The notes below the pieces were generated by a model, which saw only the letters and a program-made list of their open reading frames with translations, searched no databases and was not told the DNA's origin. A stretch of 64,000 nt of DNA from Phoronis australis. Lineage: Eukaryota; Phoronida; Phoronidae. Shown one piece after another: positions 53,201-61,659 of the stretch. Where the stretch lies: positions 1,288,769-1,352,768 of the forward strand of contig NMRA01000027.1 in NCBI GenBank assembly GCA_002633005.1, in the 5' to 3' direction. Position 1 is the stretch's first letter. Each line of letters opens with the position of its first letter. A program made the translations under genes and the position numbers.

Positions 53201-56200
53201 GTTTAAATGTTTATTGTTTCACAACAATTACAGCACATTGCAGACAAACATATGATCAAAATTACGTTTTATCTCCCCACCCATTTCACAGTTGTCGAAG
53301 CCGATTTCTAAATTTTATCCGTAAACTGTGTTTAGCGGTCTGTGTGTTTTTAGGTGGATGTGAGTCCGTGGCCGTGTTTTTCGGGTGAATGACTTGGTTG
53401 TGTGAGTCTGATACTGTGTAGTTTAGTCAGTGAATGGTATTTTGCAGTCCGTTAGCAATGTACCTCAGTTGAGGGCAAAAGAACTTACTTTTTCACAATA
53501 ATCATGGTGTGTTTGATTCTCAGAGAGGTGGTGTGCATGCAGCTGTCGTTTTCCTAGCTATGCAGTGTGCTGTGTGGTATTTGTTGTATGTGTGACTGAT
53601 TAGCTATGCAGTTTGCTGTGTGGTATTTGTTGTATGTGTGACTGATTAGCTATGCAGTTTGCTGTGTGGTTTTTGTTGTATGTGTGACTGATTAGCTATG
53701 CAGTTTGCTGTGTGGTATTTGTTGTATGTGTGACTGATTAGCTATGCAGTTTGCTGTGTGGTATATGTTGTATATGTGACTGATAATGTGCTGAAATACC
53801 AACATTTGACAGCTTGGTTGGAACTTCGGTTTTAATCTCGCATGAATATTTTTGCTTCTAACTTTTGAAACTTGAAGCAAAATGGAGAAGTTTAAAAAAA
53901 ACTAACGGCAAATGCTTACAAGCACTTAATCTGCGCTTTATTGCTTCGTTAAAGTGAAAAATTTACACGTACAATTTGCCTCTAAGCATGTATTAAATTT
54001 GAACTTCGGAGTAGGATAACATTGGGTCATTGTTTTGAGCAAGCTTTGTAGGAATATTGAAAGTAGCTCAGAGGTTGGATGAAAACTGTTACATGAAACT
54101 TCCTAAAACTGCTCTTGAGCTGGTGATGTTATATCATATTTACAATCTACACACATTTTGTGCCAGTGTATATTGGCTTGAGATTGGTGTCGGCTGATGG
54201 TGGACCTGTTGTCATGCCGAGTAAGGTGTTCAATTACATTTTCAGGTCGAATCAAAGCTATACAGTTAGATTACACAGAGGCACACAAAAACCTTCTTCA
54301 GGCCATCAGGAAAGCACCACAGCATTCTGCTGTAGGGTTTAAGCAAACTGTAAGTGGGCTCCTCTACTTCCTTCTGAAGTAGATAGCATTTTTGTTATTC
54401 TGATGATTTGTTTCAGGGAAAATTCCATTTTCTAAGACAAAAATAATACTCTTCATGAAACCATACTCCATATGAAAACTAGTTTTGTCTCATAGCTTAT
54501 TCAAAAAATTCAGGGCTTGAAATTTTCCTCTTTTAAAATGATTTCCTCTTTTTGGTTTCGGATATCCTCTTATTTGATTTCCAGTTTCCTCTATTTTCGT
54601 CTCTGTCATCATTATTTTGACTTTATTCGTGCAAAAATATTTATTTTTGTTAAATCTTGCAACACAAAATAAAGTATTTCTGTCATACCAGCATATCTAT
54701 TTGTGGAACGATGCATCACCTGGAAAATTTTTTGTCACTGGTTATTCCAAGCCCTGGAAATTCTACCTCTTATAAATCTCATGTAAATTGCCATTATAAT
54801 TTGGAACAAAATTCTTGCCTTCCAAATCTATNTAAATCACAGGCAGATAAGGTTGATTGCCAAGTCATTCCACAGCATTCACAAAAAAAACATTTTCCAA
54901 CGTGGTGAGAGATGAATGAGAATGTGATGAATCATGGTATTCTTTTTCTAAACTACGTTTAGCCTGGCTGGTAAAACGTTGAGGCGTTGAAAAACGCTTT
55001 CTTGGAGAAGATCCAAAAGGTGAAATTGGCGAAAGAGCGAGTTCAGACGATGCATTTCATTTTAAAGAAAGCAAGATGCGGAAGTCGCTAGTCACGATGT
55101 CAATATTGAGACTTGATACAAAAAGATTTTGTACCCCAATAAATTGTAGGTTAAATAGGCAGTTTAAATGTTTATTGTTTCTAATTCACAACAATTACAG
55201 CACATTGCATATGATCAAAATTACGTTTTATCTCCCACCCATTTCACAGTTGTCGAAGCCGATTTCTACATTTTATCCGTAAACTGTGTTTAGGTGTCTG
55301 TGTGTTGGGTTTTTAGGTGAATGTGAGTCCGTGGCCGTGTTTTTCGGGTGAATGACTTGGTTGTGTGAGTCTGATACTGTGTAGTTTAGTCAGTGAATGG
55401 TATTTTGCAGTCCGTTAGCAATGTACCTCGGTTGAGGGCAAAAGCACTTATTTTTTCACAATAATCATGGTGTGTTTGATTCTCAGAGAGGTGGTGTGCA
55501 TGCAGCTGTCGTTTTCCTAGCTATGCAGTTTGCTGTGTGGTATTTGTTGTATATGTGACTGATAATGTGCTGAAATACCAACATTTGACAGCTTGGTTGG
55601 AACTTCGGTTTTAATCTCGCATGAATATTTTTGCTTCTAACTTTTGAAACTTGAAGCAAAATGGAGAAGTTTAAAAAAACTAACGGCAAATGCTTACAAG
55701 CACTTAATCTGCGCTTTATTGCTTTGTTAAAGTGAAAAATTTACACGTACAATTTGCCTCTAAGCATGTATTAAATTTGAACTTCGGAGTAGGATAATAT
55801 TGGGTCATTGTTTTGAGCAAGCTTTGTAGGAATATTGAAAGTAGCTCAGAGGTTGGATGAAAACTGTTACATGAAACTTCCTAAAACTGCTCTTGAGCTG
55901 GTGATGTTATAATATCATATTTACAATCTACACACATTTTGTGCCAGTGTATATTGGCTTGAGATTGGTGTCGGCTGATGGTGGACCTGTTGTCATGCCG
56001 AGTAAGGTGTTCAATTACATTTTCAGGTCGAATCAAAGCTATACAGTTAGATTACACAGAGGCACACAAAAACCTTCTTCAGGCCATCAGGAAAGCACCA
56101 CAGCATTCTGCTGTAGGGTTTAAGCAAACTGTAAGTGGGCTCCTCTACTTCCTTCTGAAGTAGATAGCATTTTGTTATTCTGATGATTTGTTTCAGGGGA

Positions 56201-59200
56201 AATTCCATTTTCTAAGACAAAAATAATACTCTTCATGAAACCATACTCCATATGAAAACTAGTTTTGTCTCATAGCTTATTCAAAAAATTCAGGGCTTGA
56301 AATTTTCCTCTTTTAAAATGATTTCCTCTTTTTGGTTTCGGATATCCTCTTATTTGATTTCCAGTTTCCTCTATTTTCGTCTCTGTCATCATTATTTTGA
56401 CTTTATTCGTGCAAAAATATTTATTTTTGTTAAATCTTGCAACACAAAATAAAGTATTTCTGTCATACCAGCATATCTATTTGTGGAACGATGCATCACC
56501 TGGAAAATTTTTTGTCACTGGTTATTCCAAGCCCTGGAAATTCTACCTCTTATAAATCTCATGTAAATTGCCATTATAATTTGGAACAAAATTCTTGCCT
56601 TCCAAATCTATTGTCAAAAAAATCATGAAGTGAAAATAATTTCCCTTTTATTTGTGAGACAAAATAGAAGATACAAGTTACATTATTTGTCACAGAAAAC
56701 CGTATTTTTATGCAAATTTATTTTTTAGTAATAGACATAGATTCGAACACATTGAGATTAGTAGCTTCACATTAATGACTGTCATTATTCACTCACAGGT
56801 TCAGAAGCTAGCCGTGGTCGTTGAGCTTCTGCTGGGTGATATTCCAGACAGAGCCCTCTTTAGGAATCCAGCGTACAGCAGAACCTTAGCACCGTATTTT
56901 CAACTCACTCAAGGTACTGTCGTCAACTCTGTTTGAATCATCAATCATAAGACTAGTCTCTCCAGCGGGTGCAAACAATTCTACAGAATGCCAGCCATGC
57001 CACATTGGGTTTAACACGCTTTGGTATTTGTTTTGTTCAGGTGTTGAAGGTGTACACTTGCAGTAGGATGTGCTACGTATAGAAAAAATGTTAATGGCTC
57101 TGTTAGACAAATTTTCAGAACTGTTTCTCTGCACTCCAATTTCAGGTATCTGGTATCTGTGATGACAGTGTGGGGATTACTGTTATTACCTAGTATTAAG
57201 GCAACTGTTATTACCTAGTATTAAGGCAACTGTTATTACCTAGTATTAAGGCAACTGTTATTACCTAGTATTAAGGCAACTGTTATTACCTAGTATTAAG
57301 GCATCATTTTAAGTCTAGGATTTTGGATTGGTTAAATCTTAGTATCAGTTATAGTTTAGGCTCAGTTAATTCCTGTCCTCCCAAGACCATGGAAGTTTAG
57401 CAAAGTTATGTGTGCTTGAAGGGGATTGAGTTGTGACTTGAAGAAATGTGAATTAGGCATCTTGAGAGCACTTCAAGTCCTTGGGTGGTTACGCTTAAGT
57501 TAATATAATCATGAGATAGTCTTCCTAGGACAGAGTCCGTAGCAAAAGTAGAGAATTTGTAACTGTGCATGTATATTCCACAAACAAATGCTCAGGAATG
57601 CTTGATTTTGCAAAATCCTATTATTTCCCTGTCTTCATGAACTCTGTTGGTCTTTTATCCAGCCGTCAGAACTGGTAATCTGGGCAAGTTCAATGAGGTC
57701 CTGGAGAACTTTGGCCAAAAGTTCATAGCCGAGAACACGTACAAGCTCATCATTCGACTAAGGCATAACGTGATTAAGACGGGCATCCGCATGATCAACG
57801 TATCGTACTCTCGCATTTCGCTAGTGGATGTGGCTCGGAAACTACAGTTGGACAGTCCCGAGGATGCAGAGTTCATCCTAGCCAAGGTCGGTACACTTGG
57901 GGATGTGGAACTTAGTTGGGGTTGGTGTGGATTTTGTTGGTGCCATTGATTTACCTTGATTAATGTAGCAAGTTGTCGCGATGGTCAATGTGGCATTGAT
58001 TACGGTGGCCTATCTCATTATCTCGGACCATTCCACACACGGCAACACCTAGTGATATTTCTCAAGTGATTTTGACCTGTTCAAATACAAAGTGCGATTC
58101 TTCTTATTTGCTCTCACCAGTCCACCACCTGAAGTACCTGGTGGCATTTCATGGTTTTTGACTAACTCATATGTACAAGCTAAGGCGAGACCATGTGAAA
58201 GGAACTGCTCTCACTGACAAGGAGACAGAAATAGTGCAGTCTCCTGATTAACTCTGCCCAAGTAAAAAAGGTTTGTGCAGTGTCCAACAAGAAAACGCCC
58301 AACTTGCACTTGGCGAGTTGGGTAAAATCTCACCTAGACATTTTGAATTTGATGTCGCCAATTTTTTTAGTACCACGGACGTCTGATAGCTGTCGCTTGC
58401 CATGCGCCTGATTGAGATGCCAAAACTGTCACGCTGTAGGTCCCGACCAATAAACAGCAAAGGGCAAAAAACGAGTCTGTACAGTGAAAAACTTGGGGAT
58501 TTTTTTGATGTAGTATTACTTATTCATAACTCTAAACGCTGCAGTTTTCATGGTCATTGTCATGGAAAGCAGACGAGGTAACCACAGACTCTCAAATCTC
58601 ACTTTGCCGAAGTTCACAACCTCTAGGTAGTTGCTCGCTTGCCTGTGTAGGAGGCGCTGTTTGAGAGTGTTATTTTTCGAACACGTGGATAAATGAGATC
58701 GACATATGGCGACAATAGTTGACCAGTGCTCAGCACTTTTCGGTTGTTTTTTGTTACTATTCTGTTAATGCGTGTTAGCCAGTAATGACCCGGCTGATGT
58801 GGTTTTGCTTTTGTGATAACGGCATTGTCATAAATTGAGGTTGAGTTTGGCGAGTTGAGGACCGAAAAACTGAAACCTTATTTGGTAAGTAAGTCTGGAG
58901 CTCAGGTGGCTGGTACTGGCCAGATTAGAGCCTGTTTGTGTTGCAACCACCGCAGTTTGTGTTGTAGGCGATGTTGCTAATTGTGTGTTTGGTGTTTTAG
59001 CTTTCACCAAGCTTGAATCAACCTCCACTAACCATCTGTTGCTATCTTTGCAGGCTATCCGTGATGGTGTGATAGAGGCCACAATCGACCATGAACAAGG
59101 CTTTGTGCAGTCAAAGGAGAACATAGATGTGTACCGCACAAAGGAGCCTATGATGGCATTCCATCAGCGAATCGCCTTCTGTCTGGACATGCACAACCAG

Positions 59201-61117
59201 TCAGTCAAGGTGGGTCGTGGTTCCTGGCAGGATTTTGTGGAGGAAGATAGTGGATGGTTGACTGGCTTATGTGCTCTATGGTCAACCATGATGTTAATTG
59301 TCAATTGGAAAAACACCTAATTCAGTCATTGATTTTATAGTGTTTCTCGAAAGGAGCTGTTAATATAGAGCTATTGCAATCTTTGTGGACAAAAGTGTTT
59401 TGTACCTGTCCATTACACGGGTGAGAAACAACATGACCGCCGGTCCTCTAAATCGGAGTGACTCACCCAAAACGGGACTTCCTCGGATTAAATGGGACTG
59501 CCACACCAGAAAATGGGACTGATGCACCTAAAAGCATGACCGCCCCATCACAAAACAAGACCGCCGGCCTCTGTATGATACTGCGGGTTATTACGTAACC
59601 GGTCAGCTAGCTGTGTAAAGACTCTGGAAATAAAGCTTGGTAGCAATGCGTTATTGAGCTTTGTTTCATCCCCAAAATTTCCCACAGCCTGGGTACAGTT
59701 CTGCTTGTCACCTCGTCGTGAAACTTATATCAACATGTAGAGCTAGCGAGCGGAGCAGGCGCATGCAAAATCTAGGAGTCAATCAACACTCACCTTGCAG
59801 GTTGCAGCCGCTTGAGTGAAAAATGAACGTCATTTGTTTGTAACAAAAAAAGTTTGTCGCGCTCGTGACATGAGCACGCGCCATTTCCTAAAATTTTGCG
59901 ACATATTTCGGAAGATGATGACTCAACTTCGCAGCAGCACGATTTGTTCTGAAATTCGGTTTGCTGGTATTAAAATACTAAAAACTTATGACGAAATGAA
60001 ACCAGTTCCGATGATTTGTTGTGCCATGTACGCAACCTTGTAGAAGAGAAGAAGAGCTGACTGAAGAATCGGTGAAAAAAGGAACTGGTCAATGTAAGCC
60101 GACCTAAAAGAACGCGTTTCAATTTTAGCAGCAGAATAATGACAGAACGACAATTTTTCCCGGCGAGCGCCGATAAAATAAATTAGTTTACTCAAGGAAG
60201 AGTGTCATTAATAACACTATTTCGGTGAAGATTTTATATGCTCAGTGTTTTACCCACATCGGCGCCAAGCTGTATATTTAGTATACTGCTTTGCCGCACA
60301 AAGGCTTCACCCGAGAACCAGAACGCCCGTTTTTTTTTGTTTTTTTTCTTGACTAAATCGTCAAATTGGAGAAAAAGATTTTCATTTTGTTCTAAAACTT
60401 GCGCAGTGGATAAAGTTATAATTATTTAGCTCTAAAGCGTGCAACGTGGTTGGGTTTGTGGTTAAAACTCAAAAGCACCGCGTGTTAAAAAGCGAAGTGT
60501 CCTGTAGCGCACAAAAGATTACGTTGGCTTAATTGGCACAAGACCTGCATGTGCATACGTATATAGCTTCATTGTATGATCTGTGTAGGCCTACCGGTAA
60601 TAAATCTTAGCTTGCTTATCATTGCGGTTTCAATCCCCGGCGGTCATGTTCAGTCCTCGGCGGTCCTGTTTTCTGGTGGGGCGGTCATGTTTTTAGGTGC
60701 GTCAGTCCTATTTTCTGGTGCGGCGGTCCCATTTGATCCCCGGAGGTCCTGTTTTGGGTGAGTCGGTCCGATTTAAGAGGACCGGCGGTCATGTTGTTTC
60801 GCACCCGTGCATTAGTTCATGAGAACTTCTGTCTTGTGAACCATATGTGCTGGGCATAGAGTATTTTCAGTGTTATTGCAGACTACTCAGAACAGGGTTC
60901 TGGACTTTGAGGAAAGTAGAACAAAATTAGTTTAAATTGGATTGGGTGATTTTTGGAACACCCCTTATATTTTCTTTTGTTTTCACAGGCTATGAGGTTC
61001 CCTCCAAAGTCGTACAATAAAGAGTTAGAATCTGCTGAAGACAGGAGGGAACGAGAACAGCAGGAGCTAGAAAGTGCAAAGGAAATTGCAGACGAGGACT
61101 TTGATGGCTTCCCATAG
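47097..61117 (+). CDS. PSMD3: 26S proteasome regulatory subunit Rpn3 / PSMD3 (11 coding exons)
   Basis: Exons: 47097-47211, 50173-50363, 51027-51056 (donor uncertain), 51224-51367, 51631-51767, 52110-52300, 54246-54349 or its twin 56027-56130, 56799-56913, 57663-57886, 59054-59209, 60989-61117. This gives about 511 residues, against 534 in human. It starts [17 protein letters not shown], an acidic/basic tail typical of the family. It continues through [124 protein letters not shown] and [18 protein letters not shown] to [20 protein letters not shown] and a DEDFDGFP end. The PCI domain spans roughly residues 280-450. Known role: a lid scaffold subunit of the 19S particle, essential for assembly and ubiquitin-dependent proteolysis. 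Start chosen at ATG 47,097; the frame is open upstream, but no other in-frame ATG exists. Confidence 0.96.
47212..50066. other. PSMD3 intron 1
   Basis: AT-rich intron; apart from the G-rich block no other gene or exon is recognised. The frame on the minus strand at 48,586-48,813 is only the complement of the G-rich repeat. Confidence 0.5.
48604..48745. repeat. G-rich repeat block in PSMD3 intron 1
   Basis: GAGGCGCACAGCGCCAAAGG is followed by about three ~18-bp units (GGGGAGGTCGGGAGAGGA) and then a duplicated CGCTGAG(G/A)-AAAAATTGTAATTTA. The GGGGAGGTCGGGAG core is shared with 19,111-19,127. The purine-rich G-runs on this strand could form a G-quadruplex. Confidence 0.6.
50067..50211 (+). repeat. 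69-bp tandem duplication spanning the exon 2 3' splice site
   Basis: The unit GCTGTTGTTATCTGGGTCAC...CATAGAGAAG occurs at 50,067 and 50,136 without mismatch, followed by the 7-bp GCTGTTG of a third start at 50,205. Each unit contains pyrimidine-rich CTCAATTTCATTTCAG followed by the first 32 bases of the exon. Thus there are two identical 3' splice sites (exon starts 50,104 and 50,173). Confidence 0.95.
50173..50363 (+). CDS. PSMD3: PSMD3 exon 2
   Basis: 191 nt from acceptor ATTTCAG to donor GAG|gtaact: (D)[19 protein letters not shown], then [19 protein letters not shown] and [13 protein letters not shown]. It matches human DIKEHVKQLEKAV...SRRLNHYVLYKA. The upstream duplicate acceptor at 50,104 would add 23 in-frame residues. 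Confidence 0.93.
51027..51056 (+). CDS. PSMD3: PSMD3 exon 3 (micro-exon, boundaries uncertain)
   Basis: Reads [10 protein letters not shown], an acidic bridge where vertebrate Rpn3 has EEPMDTEAD. To keep frame with exon 4 (GATACACCG...), the exon must end at GCA before gttggt, a weak donor. The strong donor gtaagc four bases later breaks the frame unless the acceptor at 51,034 is used, which would give MKMKLILQL instead. The choice is unresolved. Confidence 0.5.
51224..51367 (+). CDS. PSMD3: PSMD3 exon 4
   Basis: 144 nt, phase 0: [20 protein letters not shown], then [20 protein letters not shown] and IDSKRYEE. Acceptor cttag, donor gtatga. Conserved with human [21 protein letters not shown]. 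Confidence 0.93.
51631..51767 (+). CDS. PSMD3: PSMD3 exon 5
   Basis: 137 nt: [20 protein letters not shown], then [20 protein letters not shown] and IEKIR plus AG (phase 2). Acceptor tgtgcag, donor gtatac. Confidence 0.94.
52110..52300 (+). CDS. PSMD3: PSMD3 exon 6
   Basis: 191 nt: (S)[59 protein letters not shown] and LYYM plus G (phase 1). Acceptor tttccag, donor gtaagt. The intron immediately after carries a GGATGGGTTCTGGTGGGT micro-repeat. Confidence 0.95.
53555..53784. repeat. 46-bp minisatellite, five units
   Basis: Units begin TAGCTATGCAGT(G/T)TGCTGT at 53,555, 53,601, 53,647, 53,693 and 53,739, ending ...TGTGTGACTGAT. Only one unit is present in the paralogous position of copy 2 (about 55,518-55,563). 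Confidence 0.95.
54246..54349 (+). CDS. PSMD3: PSMD3 exon 7, copy 1
   Basis: 104 nt: (G)[19 protein letters not shown], then [15 protein letters not shown]. Acceptor ttttcag, donor gtaagt. Sequence identical to the exon at 56,027-56,130. The exon takes phase 1 to phase 0, so including both copies would shift the frame; only one can be used per mRNA. Confidence 0.93.
54833..56611. repeat. tandem segmental duplication, copy 2
   Basis: 1,779 bp collinear with 52,874-54,831. The exon 7 offset is 1,781 bp. It is shorter mainly because four 46-bp units are missing. After 56,611 the sequence continues into unique intron (TGTCAAAAAAATCATGAAG). Confidence 0.95.
56027..56130 (+). CDS. PSMD3: PSMD3 exon 7, copy 2
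   Basis: Same 104-nt exon, intact splice sites and open frame as copy 1. Being nearer exon 8, it is the copy expected if the upstream one is an assembly duplicate. Confidence 0.9.
56799..56913 (+). CDS. PSMD3: PSMD3 exon 8
   Basis: 115 nt: [20 protein letters not shown], then [18 protein letters not shown] plus G. Acceptor actcacag, donor gtactg. Start of the PCI-domain helical part. Confidence 0.94.
57179..57303. repeat. 25-bp x 5 perfect minisatellite (PSMD3 intron 8)
   Basis: ACTGTTATTACCTAGTATTA followed by AGGCA repeats five times without a mismatch, 125 bp in all. Confidence 0.95.
57663..57886 (+). CDS. PSMD3: PSMD3 exon 9 (PCI domain core)
   Basis: 224 nt: (A)[59 protein letters not shown] and [15 protein letters not shown]. 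Acceptor atccag, donor gtcggt. Very high similarity to human Rpn3 across the winged-helix part of PCI. Confidence 0.96.
57887..59053. other. PSMD3 intron 9
   Basis: No other gene or clear repeat recognised. Confidence 0.45.
59054..59209 (+). CDS. PSMD3: PSMD3 exon 10
   Basis: 156 nt, phase 0: [40 protein letters not shown] and [12 protein letters not shown]. Acceptor tttgcag, donor gtgggt. Confidence 0.95.
59416..60809. mobile_element. 1,394-bp foldback element with 5-bp TSD (PSMD3 intron 10)
   Basis: Terminal inverted repeats start CACGGGTGAGAAACAACATG and end CATGTTGTTTCGCACCCGTG. Both are flanked by CATTA (59,411-59,415 and 60,810-60,814), a perfect 5-bp duplication. Each arm (about 150-170 bp) is built of repeated GACCGCC / GGCGGTC-containing units (for example GGCGGTCCTGTTTTCTGGTG). 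The ~1-kb interior has no recognisable transposase, so it is non-autonomous. Confidence 0.85.
60989..61117 (+). CDS. PSMD3: PSMD3 exon 11 (C-terminus, stop)
   Basis: 129 nt including [43 protein letters not shown] and FP. Acceptor tttcacag. Almost identical to the human C-terminus in its first half; the acidic end is the segment positioned in the lid helical bundle. Confidence 0.97.
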   Translation, partial: AMRFPPKSYNKELESAEDRREREQQELESAKEIADEDFDGFP

Positions 61118-61631
61118 ATATCACTCATGCACGACGAGTGATGTGACGTAAAATTGCACTGGTTCGAAGGAAATAGGATAATTTATTACCTAGGCATGTT
61201 TGTGTTTTTGCTGGTTGGAAATGAGAGCGAAGGAAGGCATGGTTCCTTGCAAGGATTGGCGGCGCGTTAGTATCTGTCTTTGTGTCTGTGGTAATTCATA
61301 AATGGTGTAAGTGTATACTGCACAATCTGACAGTTTCTGTATATACCTCAGGCGTCGGGGAGTTTGAGTTTACCTTGTGACAGTGCAGAGTTTGTGGTCA
61401 TTAGTTAACATGTCTGGTAAGTCATGCTTGAAGTTGCAGCCGCTGAATGTGCTATGCTGGTCACAGACTCTGGAGATGTTGGGGAAATTCTCATAAATGT
61501 TACAGATTGCCAGAGCCTCACCTGATGCAAGTTACTCTGAAATGTAAAAAAATTACCTCTGTATTCATGTGCTGCAGATTGTACAGCAAGGTATTCCTTA
61601 AATTTTATATCGTTGTTTCACTTGGTATATA

Positions 61632-61637
61632 AATAAA
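61632..61637 (+). terminator. PSMD3: polyadenylation signal AATAAA of PSMD3
   Basis: AATAAA lies 515 bp downstream of the stop codon, followed by a T/G-rich stretch (GCCAGTTGTTTTGTC). Inferred 3' UTR about 540 nt. Confidence 0.6.
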
Positions 61638-61659
61638 ATTCATAATTGCCAGTTGTTTT

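Larger units (their letters stand above)
52874..54831. repeat. tandem segmental duplication, copy 1
   Basis: 1,958 bp beginning TAAATCACAGGCAGATAAGG, duplicated at 54,833-56,611. It contains a complete PSMD3 exon 7. The copies differ by scattered substitutions and small indels, and by the number of 46-bp units (five here, one in copy 2). An ambiguous N at 54,832 separates the copies. Confidence 0.95.
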
